The notes under the pieces: model-generated
What the model was told of the DNA's origin: nothing
Database searches by the model: none
Seen by the model: only the letters and a program-made list of their open reading frames with translations
NCBI GenBank assembly: GCA_035650655.1
Contig: DASRHG010000097.1
Coordinates: 1 to 64,000 of the forward strand
Direction of reading: 5' to 3'
Length of the DNA: 64,000 bases
Source of the DNA: DASRHG01 sp035650655
GTDB taxonomy: Bacteria > Desulfobacterota > Binatia > DP-6
Shown: piece by piece, positions 56,046-63,221 of the stretch
How positions within the stretch are numbered: the stretch's first letter is position 1
Layout of the letters: every line of letters begins with the position of its first letter
Program-made: the position numbers and the translations under genes

Positions 56046-57740
56046 GTGCTTCCCGAGCGTTCCCCCGACCACGACGAGGCGGCCCCCGGGGGGACGGCCC
56101 GCCCCTCCGCGCCGCACGTCCCGACGGTGCCCGCGTCCGACGCCTCGTTCTCCGCGCCCGCCGACGGGCAGGCGATGCTCGCCGCGATCGTCACCTCGTC
56201 CGACGACGCGATCGTCGGCATGGACCTGAGCGGGACGATCACGAGCTGGAACGCGAGCGCCGAGCGCCTGTTCGGCTACTCCGCCGCGGAGGCGCTCGGC
56301 CGCTCCGTCACGATGCTGCTGCCCCCGGAGCGGTTGGACGAGGAGCGGGAGATCCTCGCGGCGCTCGGCCGCGGCGAGCGCGTCGACCACTTCGAGACCG
56401 AGCGCGTGAAGAAGGACGGGCGCCGCATCGCGGCGTCGCTCTCCGTCTCACCCGTCCGGGACGCCACCGGACGGATCGTCGGCGGCGCGAAGATCGCGCG
56501 CGACATCACGTTGCGAAAGCGCTTCGAGGCGGAGCGCGAGGAGCTGCTCGCGAAGGAGCGAGCGGCCCGCGAGCAGGCCGAGAGCGCGAGCCGCGCCAAG
56601 GACGCCTTCCTGGCGATGGTCTCCCACGAGCTGCGGTCGCCGCTCTCGCCGATCCTCGCCTGGGCGCGCATGCTGTCGCGCGGGCTCCTCGACGAGGAGA
56701 AGACCCGGCGCGCGATCGAGACGATCGAGCGCAACGCGCGCGCGCAGGCGCAGCTGATCGACGACCTCCTCGACGTCTCGCGCATCGTCACCGGAAAGCT
56801 GCGCCTCGAGGTGCGGCCGGTCGACGTCGTCGCCGTGGTCGACGCGGCGATCGACGTCGTGCGGCCGGCGGCGGACGCGAAGGGCATCCAGCTCGAGCGC
56901 GTGCTCGACAGCGAGGTGGGGCCCGTCGCCGGCGACGCGGCGCGCCTCCAGCAGGTCGTCTGGAACCTGCTCTCGAACGCGGTCAAGTTCACGCCGAGGG
57001 GGGGGCACGTCCAGATCGTGCTCGAGCGGGTGAACTCGCAGGTGGAGATCGCGGTGAGCGACACCGGCCGCGGGATCGCCCCCGAGTTCCTGCCGTTCCT
57101 CTTCCAGCAGTTCCAGCAGGCGGAGACCGGCAGCACGCGCTCGTACGGCGGCCTCGGGCTCGGGCTCACGATCGTGCGCCGGATCGTCGAGCTGCACGGG
57201 GGGACGGTCGGGGCGGAAAGCCCCGGTGTGGGCGGCGGCGCCACGTTCACCGTGAAGCTTCCCCGCATGCTGTTCGCGGGGACGGCGGGCGAGAGCGAGC
57301 GCCGGCATCCGACCGCCGCCGAGGCGGCTCCGAGCGCGCGCTACGCCCCGCTCGACGCGCTCCGCGTGCTCGTCGTCGACGACGAGCCGGACTCGAACGA
57401 CGTGGTGAGCACGCTCCTCGGCTCGTGCGGCGCCGAGGTGCGCGTCGCAGGCTCGGCGGCCGAGGGGCTCGCCGAGCTGCGCCGGTGGACGCCCGACCTG
57501 ATCGTCTCCGACATCGGGATGCCGGGCGAGGACGGCTGCGCGTTCCTCGCCCGGGTGCGCGCGGAGCCCGCCCCGATCGGCCGGATCCCGGCGATCGCCC
57601 TCACCGCCTACGCGACGACCGACGACCGCATCCGCATCTTCTCCGCCGGCTTCCAGCTGCACGTCGTGAAGCCCGTCGACCCCGCGGAGCTCGTGGCCGC
57701 CGTCGCGAGCACCGTCCGGCGGCTGCCGGGCGCGCGCTGA
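56046..57740 (+). CDS. PAS-histidine kinase with C-terminal receiver
   Basis: From GTG 56046 the 564-residue protein has a disordered N-terminus and then a PAS domain (AMLAAIVTSSDDAIVGMDLSGTITSWNASAERLFGYSAAEALG; PVRDATGRIVGGAKIARDIT). The HisKA segment is AFLAMVSHELRSPLSPILAW and the ATPase has NLLSNAVKFT, VSDTGRGIAPEFLPFLF and GGLGLGLTIVRRIVELHGG. A receiver follows (LRVLVVDDEPDSNDVV; Asp in LIVSDIGMPGEDG; AIALTAYATT; VVKPVDPAEL). There is no membrane helix. It is a hybrid kinase able to transfer phosphate internally. Its stop shares one base with the following small secreted-protein gene (TGATG), so the two are co-translated. Confidence 0.9.
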   Translation: MLPERSPDHDEAAPGGTARPSAPHVPTVPASDASFSAPADGQAMLAAIVTSSDDAIVGMDLSGTITSWNASAERLFGYSAAEALGRSVTMLLPPERLDEEREILAALGRGERVDHFETERVKKDGRRIAASLSVSPVRDATGRIVGGAKIARDITLRKRFEAEREELLAKERAAREQAESASRAKDAFLAMVSHELRSPLSPILAWARMLSRGLLDEEKTRRAIETIERNARAQAQLIDDLLDVSRIVTGKLRLEVRPVDVVAVVDAAIDVVRPAADAKGIQLERVLDSEVGPVAGDAARLQQVVWNLLSNAVKFTPRGGHVQIVLERVNSQVEIAVSDTGRGIAPEFLPFLFQQFQQAETGSTRSYGGLGLGLTIVRRIVELHGGTVGAESPGVGGGATFTVKLPRMLFAGTAGESERRHPTAAEAAPSARYAPLDALRVLVVDDEPDSNDVVSTLLGSCGAEVRVAGSAAEGLAELRRWTPDLIVSDIGMPGEDGCAFLARVRAEPAPIGRIPAIALTAYATTDDRIRIFSAGFQLHVVKPVDPAELVAAVASTVRRLPGAR

Positions 57741-58174
57741 TGCGGCGGCTGCCCGCGAGCGGAACGCTCCTCGCGTCCCTCGTCGTCCTCGCGGCCGCGC
57801 GCCCCGCCGGCGGCGAGGACGTGGCCGTCACCGTGCGCGCGCTGAAGGACGAGCGCGCCGAGTGCCGGTTCCTCCGTACCGAATGCGACGCCGCGAAGCG
57901 CGACCTCGCCGACGCCGTGCGGGCGTGGAGCGAAGCGGACGGGACCGAGCGGCTCGCGCTCGGGCGGGCGGCCCGCGAGCGCGCGCGGAGCGCCGAGCGC
58001 CGGATCGGCACGATCGTCGGCGCCCTGCGCGCGAAGCGCCGCGCCGGCGGGCGCGACGACGGACCGGCGAGCGCGCTGCCCGCCTGCGTCCGCGACTGCG
58101 AGCTGCCGGAGCTGCCGTGGACCGTCCAGAGCGACGCCGCGGCGTGCGACGCCGCCGGCGACTGCGGGCGCTGA
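57740..58174 (+). CDS. Small secreted protein, hypothetical
   Basis: The 144-residue protein begins MRRLPASGTLLASLVVLAAARPAGGEDV, a signal peptide. A charged helical middle (LKDERAECRFLRTECDAAKRDLADAVRAWSEADGTERLALGRAARERARSAERRIGTIV) contains a CRFLRTEC pair. The tail LPACVRDCELPELPWTVQSDAAACDAAGDC has four more Cys. It could form disulfides in the periplasm. The start codon overlaps the stop of the hybrid kinase, so it may be an accessory of that kinase. The family is not recognised. Confidence 0.65.
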   Translation: MRRLPASGTLLASLVVLAAARPAGGEDVAVTVRALKDERAECRFLRTECDAAKRDLADAVRAWSEADGTERLALGRAARERARSAERRIGTIVGALRAKRRAGGRDDGPASALPACVRDCELPELPWTVQSDAAACDAAGDCGR

Positions 58175-58208
58175 CGGGTCCGGGCGCGCGCGGGCGCCGA
58201 AGGGCGCG

Positions 58209-59087
58209 TCAACCGGGCCGGACGGCGTCGCCCGTCTCGACCGGCGTGTCGCCCGGCCGCCCCCACTCCGCCCACGACCCGTCGTAGAGCGCGACGTCGT
58301 GCCGGCCCGCGACGTCGAGGGCGAGGGCCAGCACGGCGGCGGTGACGCCCGACCCGCACGTCGTGACGACCGGACGGTCCGGCGCGAGCCCGGCGGCGGC
58401 GAAGAGGGCGGCGAGCGCGGCGGGCGCGCGGAGCGTCCCCGTCGCGGGGTCGACGACGTCGGTGAAGGGCACGTTGCGGCTCCCCGGGACGTGGCCCGCG
58501 CGGAGGCCGGGGCGCGGCTCGGGCGCCTCGCCGCGGAAGCGCGCGGCGGGCCGCGCGTCGAGGACCTGCTCGCGGCCGCTGGCGAGGTTCGCGCGCACGT
58601 CGGCGAGCGTCCGCACGTGCGCGCGGTCGAGGCGCGCCGTGAAGCGCGCCGGCACGGGGGCCGCCGGCCCCGTGGCGAGCGGCCGTCCCTCGCGCCGCCA
58701 CTTCGGGAGCCCGCCGTCCAGCACCGCGACGTCGTCGTGGCCGAAGGCGCGGAACGTCCACCACGCGCGCGGCGCGGTGACGAGCCCCTGTGCGTCGTAG
58801 ACGACGACCCGGTCGTCGTCGCCGATGCCGAGCGCCGCGACGGCGGCCGCGAACTCCTCCGGCGGCGGCAGCATGTGCGGGAGGTCGGTCGTGCGGTCGG
58901 CGACCGCGTCGATGTCGAAGAAGACGGCGCCCGGCACGTGGCCGGCGAGGAACTCGGCGTGCGCGTCGCGCCGCTCGGCCGGGAGGAACCAGGTGGCGTC
59001 GAGGACGCGGACGTGCGGGGCGTCGAGGTGCGCCGCGAGCCACTCGGTCGTGACCAGCGGCGTGCCGGTCCGCGGGGGAGCGTCCAT
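58209..59087 (-). CDS. sseA: 3-mercaptopyruvate/thiosulfate sulfurtransferase
   Basis: The 292-residue protein from ATG 59087 has two rhodanese domains. The first is non-catalytic (VRVLDATWFLPAERRDAHAEFLAGHVPGAVFFDIDAVAD; VVVYDAQGLVTAPRAWWTFRAFGH, with Asp in place of Cys). The second carries the active Cys in VVTTCGSGVTAAVLALAL, the CGSGVTA motif of mercaptopyruvate sulfurtransferases. WRREGRPLATGP and DGSWAEWGRPGDTPVETG, the family's C-terminal signature, are also present. It transfers sulfur from 3-mercaptopyruvate to thiol or cyanide acceptors. The gene is alone on its strand between a small secreted-protein gene and a membrane-protein gene. Confidence 0.93.
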   Translation of the reverse strand: MDAPPRTGTPLVTTEWLAAHLDAPHVRVLDATWFLPAERRDAHAEFLAGHVPGAVFFDIDAVADRTTDLPHMLPPPEEFAAAVAALGIGDDDRVVVYDAQGLVTAPRAWWTFRAFGHDDVAVLDGGLPKWRREGRPLATGPAAPVPARFTARLDRAHVRTLADVRANLASGREQVLDARPAARFRGEAPEPRPGLRAGHVPGSRNVPFTDVVDPATGTLRAPAALAALFAAAGLAPDRPVVTTCGSGVTAAVLALALDVAGRHDVALYDGSWAEWGRPGDTPVETGDAVRPG

Positions 59088-59418
59088 CGCCGGGCGCGAG
59101 CGTACGGCATGCGGCGCCGGAACGCGAGCCCGCCGCTCGACGCCCGCCGATCCCGCGCGTGAGGAGCCGCGCCCGGAGGCGGGAAGGCCCGGATCGTCGA
59201 CGCGGCCGGGCACTGCAAGCCCTCGGCGTTCGGCACCTGGTCCGTCTCGGGCCGACCGGGCGCCGGCTCGCGTCTCCGGCGCGCGGCGCTTCGCGCGAAT
59301 GCAACCCGCCCGCGCCCGGGTTCGCCGCGCTGGGAAGCCGCCGCCGGGCGTACCCGCGGCGGGGACTCGCGTCGGCGGCACGGGCCTTGCTGCCCTCCCC
59401 GGGCGAGAGGAGGCAGCG
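59088..59418. other. Intergenic region upstream of sseA
   Basis: About 330 bases contain the promoter of sseA on one side and of the small membrane protein on the other. I see no convincing coding pattern or repeat in it beyond the GAGAGGAGG ribosome site of the next gene. Confidence 0.4.
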
Positions 59419-59697
59419 ATGGAGACGATCCAGCACGTGCTCACGCAGCCGATCGAGATGCCGCTCTGGCTCCTCCTCGCGATCTCGCTCCCGATCTACG
59501 TCGCCTTCATGTGGGCGATCTCGAAGGTGCGGGTCGAGAGCCGCGAGGAGATCGTCTGCCCGCGGCGCGACGAGCCGGCGACGGTCGCCTTCCTCCGCGG
59601 CCCGAGCGGCCGGCGCGAGGCGGTCGTCTCCTGCTCGCTCCTCGAGGACGACGGCGGGGACCGCTGCGAAGCCGAGTGCGTGGGGCAGCGCGCGTAG
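59419..59697 (+). CDS. Small membrane-anchored protein, hypothetical
   Basis: The 92-residue protein starts at ATG 59419 with GAGAGGAGG five bases upstream. It has one transmembrane helix (MPLWLLLAISLPIYVAFMWAI) near residues 14 to 34. A cytoplasmic or periplasmic tail follows (KVRVESREEIVCPRRDEPATVAFLRGPSGRREAVVSCSLLEDDGGDRCEAECVGQRA) with four Cys that could bind a metal. The EIVCPRRDEPATVAFLRGPSG segment resembles a small family of Cys-containing proteins of unknown role. The downstream gene follows by 25 bases. Confidence 0.7.
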   Translation: METIQHVLTQPIEMPLWLLLAISLPIYVAFMWAISKVRVESREEIVCPRRDEPATVAFLRGPSGRREAVVSCSLLEDDGGDRCEAECVGQRA

Positions 59698-59722
59698 CCG
59701 CGAGCGTTCGGACCAACCGCCG

Positions 59723-60118
59723 ATGGCGTTCTGGAACGGCATCGCCGACGACCCGCCCCCCCGGCGCGAGCGCGGCTTTCTTCCACGACTGGGTGAGGAG
59801 CCTCGCGCGGCTCACCGGTGAGGAGCCGATCGGCTGGCTTCGGCGCCCCGACCGCCTCCGCACCTTCCTCGGCCGCGCCGTCCGCCACCTGCCGCCGCGG
59901 CGCGGGAGCCTGCCCGCGGCCTGGGTCGAGTACCTGCTCGCGGCGCGCTTCGAGCTCGTGAGCCGCTTCCTCGAGGGCGTCGCCGTCCCCTTCGTCGCCG
60001 TCCGCGCGGCGGCGGCGTGGCTCGCCGCCGGGCCGCGCGTCGACCGCGCCGACCCCGAGCCGGCGCTCGGGCGCGAGCTCTCGGCGTGGCGGCGGCCGCG
60101 GTCGCGCTACGAGGCGGT
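59723..60118 (+). pseudogene. Hypothetical protein with frameshift in a C-run
   Basis: The frame starts MAFWNGIADDPPP at ATG 59723. It changes at the seven-C run 59756-59762 and continues ASAAFFHDWVRSLARLTGEEPIGWLRRPDRLRTFLGRAVRHLPPRRGSLPAAWVEYLLAARFELVSRFLEGVAVPFVAVRAAAAWLAAGP. Removing one C would restore one continuous protein. The reading remains open beyond 60118 into the antisense of an FAD gene, so its true end is unknown and may be lost. The protein is helical with no family known to me. It may have been in an operon with the small membrane-protein gene. Confidence 0.5.
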
Positions 60119-60997
60119 CGGCGGCGGCGCCGGCGCTCCGAGCGCGACGCCCAGGCGGAGGAGCCCGCCCACGCCGAGCGCCGCGAGCGGCGCCTCGCCG
60201 CTCGCGATCGCGAGCAGGCGGTCGAAGAGCGCCGGGTCGGCGGCGAGCCCGCGCACCAGGCGTGCGCGGACGCGGGGCGCACGGGCGACGGCGAGGAGGG
60301 CGTGCGTGACGACGCGGTGGCCGAGCGTGATCCGCCGCCACGCGCGCTCCCATTCGCGGAGTGGCCGGCCGTCCGCGAGCGTGTCGACGAGCGCGACGGC
60401 GCCGCGGAGCGCGAGCGTCAGCCCCTCGCCCGTGAGCGCGTCGACGTACCCGGCCGCGTCGCCGACGAGCGCGACGCGCCCGCGCGCGCGGCGCCGGACC
60501 CGCTGGCGGAACGGGCCCGCGCCCCGCGCGGGCGTCACCGGCGTCGCGCGCGCGAGGCGGGTGCGAAGCGCGGGGAAGTCCGCGACGAGCGCGGCGAACG
60601 CGCGGCCCCCGGTGCGGCCGAGGAAGGCGACGCCGACCTCGTCACTCGCCACCGGCGTCACGTACGCCTCGACGCCCGCGCGCCAGTGAACCTCGACGAA
60701 CGGGGCCCACGGCGCGACGCGGAAGTGTCGCCGGAGGCCGAACCGCGCGGGCGCCCGCGTGCCGCGCGAGCCCGGCGCCGCGCCGGACGGCGCTGTGGGA
60801 GCCGAGCGCTCCGGGGGCACGGCGACGCCGAGCGCCGCGAGCGCCGCCACGCCGAGCGGCATGAGCCCTTCGCCGCACGCCTTCTCGAGCGGCGGCGCGC
60901 GGCGCTCGAGGACGACCGCGTCGAGGCCGCGCTCCCGCGCGCGGATCGCGGCGGCGAGGCCCGCCGGGCCGGCGCCCGCGATCGCGAGGCGGGTCAT
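60107..60997 (-). CDS. FAD-dependent oxidoreductase, geranylgeranyl-reductase-like, shortened
   Basis: The 296-residue protein has the FAD-binding start MTRLAIAGAGPAGLAAAIRARERGLDAVVLERRAPPLEKACGEGLMPLGVAAL. It also has the second FAD motif GRVALVGDAAGYVDALTGEGLTLALRGAVALVD. A middle piece (RFGLRRHFRVAPWAPFVEVHWRAGVEAYVTPVASDEVGVAFL) is normal for the family, but the stretch between residue 60 and it is about 80 residues shorter than usual. The NAD(P)H-contact and VGADG segments of group A flavoproteins are thus missing. The gene starts at ATG 60997, overlapping the methyltransferase stop by four bases (ATGA). In alkylresorcinol operons this enzyme hydroxylates or oxidises the phenolic lipid. 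Confidence 0.75.
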   Translation of the reverse strand: MTRLAIAGAGPAGLAAAIRARERGLDAVVLERRAPPLEKACGEGLMPLGVAALAALGVAVPPERSAPTAPSGAAPGSRGTRAPARFGLRRHFRVAPWAPFVEVHWRAGVEAYVTPVASDEVGVAFLGRTGGRAFAALVADFPALRTRLARATPVTPARGAGPFRQRVRRRARGRVALVGDAAGYVDALTGEGLTLALRGAVALVDTLADGRPLREWERAWRRITLGHRVVTHALLAVARAPRVRARLVRGLAADPALFDRLLAIASGEAPLAALGVGGLLRLGVALGAPAPPPTAS

Positions 60998-61298
60998 CGC
61001 GACGGCGCGAACGGGACCGGCAGGAAGCGTGGCCGGCGGCCGAGCCGCTCCGCGTCCGGACAGTGCCGCGCGAGCGCGTCCTCCTCGCAGCGGATCCGGA
61101 CCCGCAGCAGGGCGGCGTTCAGGACGGAGAAGCCGACCGCCGTGCGCCAGGCGCCGGCGACGAGCGGCAGCGCGAGCCCCTCGAGGACGACGGCCGCGTA
61201 GCTCGGGTGGCGCACGAGCCGATACGGCCCGGCGGTGACGGCGCGCGCGCCCGGCACGACGATGACGCGGACGTTCCAGCAGCGGCCGAGCGAGGCGA
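60994..61298 (-). pseudogene. C-terminal half of an ICMT-family methyltransferase
   Basis: About 100 residues of an isoprenylcysteine-carboxyl-methyltransferase-like membrane enzyme are present. IASLGRCWNVRVIVVPGARAVTAGPYRLVRHPSYAAVVLEGLALPLVAGAWRTAVGFSVLNAALLRVRIRCEEDAL contains the SAM-binding RHPSY and the final Glu-Glu. The first half of the membrane protein is missing. Its sequence is joined in frame at about 61298 to the end of a type III polyketide synthase, so a single open frame now spans both. In relatives this is the methyltransferase that acts on the synthase's product. Confidence 0.72.
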
Positions 61299-62060
61299 TC
61301 GCCCGCGCGAGCGCGGGCTCGGGGAGCTCGAGGGCGTCCCGGAGCGCGGCGAGCACCTTCGGCCCGCCGGGGTGGCAGACCCAGCTCCGCACGTCCCGCC
61401 GCCCGAGCCCGTGCGCCGCGAGGAACGCGTCGACGTCGCGCCGGAGGAACCGCCGGACGACGTCGGGCACGTCGGCGGAGAGGACGATGCGGAAGCCGTC
61501 CGCGCCGACGTCCCAGCCCAGGGATAGGCGTGGAGCCAGTCGCTCGCGCGCGCGATGCCCGCCGCGCCCGCGAGGCAGCCGAGCCCGAAGAGCGGCGTCC
61601 GCTTCGTGTCCGCGCGGAGCCCGAGGCGGCTCGCGAGCCGCGCCTCGATCGACGGCACCGCGACGCCCGTGACCGTGGTCGAGAAGACGTGGCGCACGTC
61701 CGCGGCGGCGACCCCGGCCGCGTCGAGCGCCTGCGCGATCGCGCGCGCGCCGAGGTCGAGCGCGCAGCGGAGCCACGCCGCGTTCGCCTCGGCGAACGAC
61801 CCGAGGGCGAGCAGCTCCTCGACCGGGAGCGCGAGGTGGCGGCCGTCGACGCCGACCGCGCGGTAGAGCTGCGCGAGGCGCGCGGCGTTCCGGCCCCCGT
61901 CGCCCCACTGCGACCGCGCCGCGGCGAGGAGGGCTTCCTGGTGGTAGCGGTGCGCCGGCAGGGCCGTCGCGACCGCCCGCACGCGGGCGAGCGGCGCGGG
62001 CGTGGCGCCGGTCCCGAGGCGGACCCGTTCGTCGAGGGGGTTCTGCACGAGCGCCCGCAC
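61298..62060 (-). pseudogene. Type III polyketide synthase (alkylresorcinol/alkylpyrone type), deleted and frameshifted
   Basis: From GTG 62060 the first 180 residues are the N-terminal thiolase-like half: VRAVATALPAHRYHQEALLAAA, AVGVDGRHLALPVEELLALGSFAEANAAW, VFSTTVTGVAVPSIEARLASRLGL, and the nucleophile Cys in PLFGLGCLAGAAGIARASDWLHAYP. Near 61520 the frame changes and the text resumes with GWDVGADGFRIVLSADVPDVVRRFLRRDVDAFL and WVCHPGGPKVLAALRDALELPEPALARA. About 75 residues between, including a catalytic His region, are lost. The catalytic His of the HPGGPK motif is present. The end, with the Asn of the NLSS motif, is replaced by the methyltransferase fragment. The gene is dead as it stands. 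Confidence 0.78.
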
Positions 62061-62218
62061 CGTAGCGAGCGGGCGCCGGCGGCCGGAATCCCGTATCGCG
62101 TCCGGGAAGTCGGGAGCGCCCCCCCCCGTGCAGTCGCCGTCGGGGTGCCGGCGCTCGCGCCGCCCGCCCGGCCGCGGGCCCGGCTGCGCGCCGCGGCCGG
62201 CTCGGGCACAATGGCGGC

Positions 62219-63100
62219 GTGCGTCCCCGGGCCGGGCTCGTCGCGGTGCTCTTCCTCGCCGCCGCCGTTCCGGCGCACGCGGCGGCGGTGCGCGTCGTCA
62301 CCTTCAACGTGCTGCACGGCGGGCTCGGCTCGGAGCTCTCGGGCGACGGCCAGCAGCTCGAGCGCCGGCTCGACCTCGCAGCCGCGGGTCTCGGCGCGCT
62401 CGGCGCCGACGTCGTCGCGCTCCAGGAGGCGTCGGTCGGCGCGCACCGCGGCGACGTCGCGGCGCGGCTGGCGGCGCGGATCGGGCTCCCGCACGTGCTC
62501 CTCGCCTCCCCGAGCGGGTGGCTCGCGCGGCTCGCGACGCTGGCGCTCCGGCTCGCGGAGGGTCCCGCGCTCTTGACGCGCCTCCCCGTGCGCCGTACGG
62601 AGTCCCGTGCCGTCGCGCGCTGCGACGAGACGCTCGCGCGCGCGCTCCTGTGCGCGGAGCTCGAGACCACGGACGGCCCGCTCGTCGCCTGCTCGACCCA
62701 CCTCGACGGCAGCGCGTGCGAGCTCGCGTCGCTCGCGACGCTCCTCCGCGCGCGCGACGCCGACGCGCCGCTCCTCCTCATGGGCGACCTGAACGCGACC
62801 GAGGACGCGCCGGGGATGGCCGAGCTCCGCACGGCGCTCGGCCTCGTCGACGCGTTCCGCGACGCGAACCCGGACCTCCCCGGCGCGACGGTGTGGCAGC
62901 CCGTGACGGTCGCGCCGCGCGTCGCGCGCCGGCGCGTCGACTACGTCCTCGTCGCGCCCGGCGGCGGCCGCACGCTCGCCGTGCGCGAGAGCCGCGTCGT
63001 GCTCGACCGGCCGCATCGGACGCCCCTCGGGACGCTCTGGGCCTCGGACCACTACGGCGTGCTCGCGGACCTGGAGGTGGTGCCGGCGGACGGCCGGTAG
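62219..63100 (+). CDS. Secreted endonuclease/exonuclease/phosphatase (EEP) family protein
   Basis: From GTG 62219 the 293-residue protein has a signal peptide (AGLVAVLFLAAAVPAHAAA). The EEP fold then shows its motifs in order: VVTFNVLHGGLG with the first Asn, DVVALQEASVG with the metal-binding Glu, ACSTHLDG with the His-Asp pair, LLLMGDLNATED with Asp and Asn, RRVDYVLVAPGG, and WASDHYGVLADLEV with the final Asp-His. All catalytic residues are present. The group includes nucleases, sphingomyelinases and inositol phosphatases; the secretion signal suggests an exported nuclease or phospholipase. It stands alone between oppositely placed genes. Confidence 0.88.
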   Translation: MRPRAGLVAVLFLAAAVPAHAAAVRVVTFNVLHGGLGSELSGDGQQLERRLDLAAAGLGALGADVVALQEASVGAHRGDVAARLAARIGLPHVLLASPSGWLARLATLALRLAEGPALLTRLPVRRTESRAVARCDETLARALLCAELETTDGPLVACSTHLDGSACELASLATLLRARDADAPLLLMGDLNATEDAPGMAELRTALGLVDAFRDANPDLPGATVWQPVTVAPRVARRRVDYVLVAPGGGRTLAVRESRVVLDRPHRTPLGTLWASDHYGVLADLEVVPADGR

Positions 63101-63221
63101 CAGGCCGGTCGGCGCGACGAGACCCGGCCGCCGCCGCACGCTCTCCCCGCGACCCGCAAGCCGACCCACGACCTTCCCCGCCCGGACTTGTCTGCGGCGG
63201 GCGCGTGTGTCACCGGGTGGC

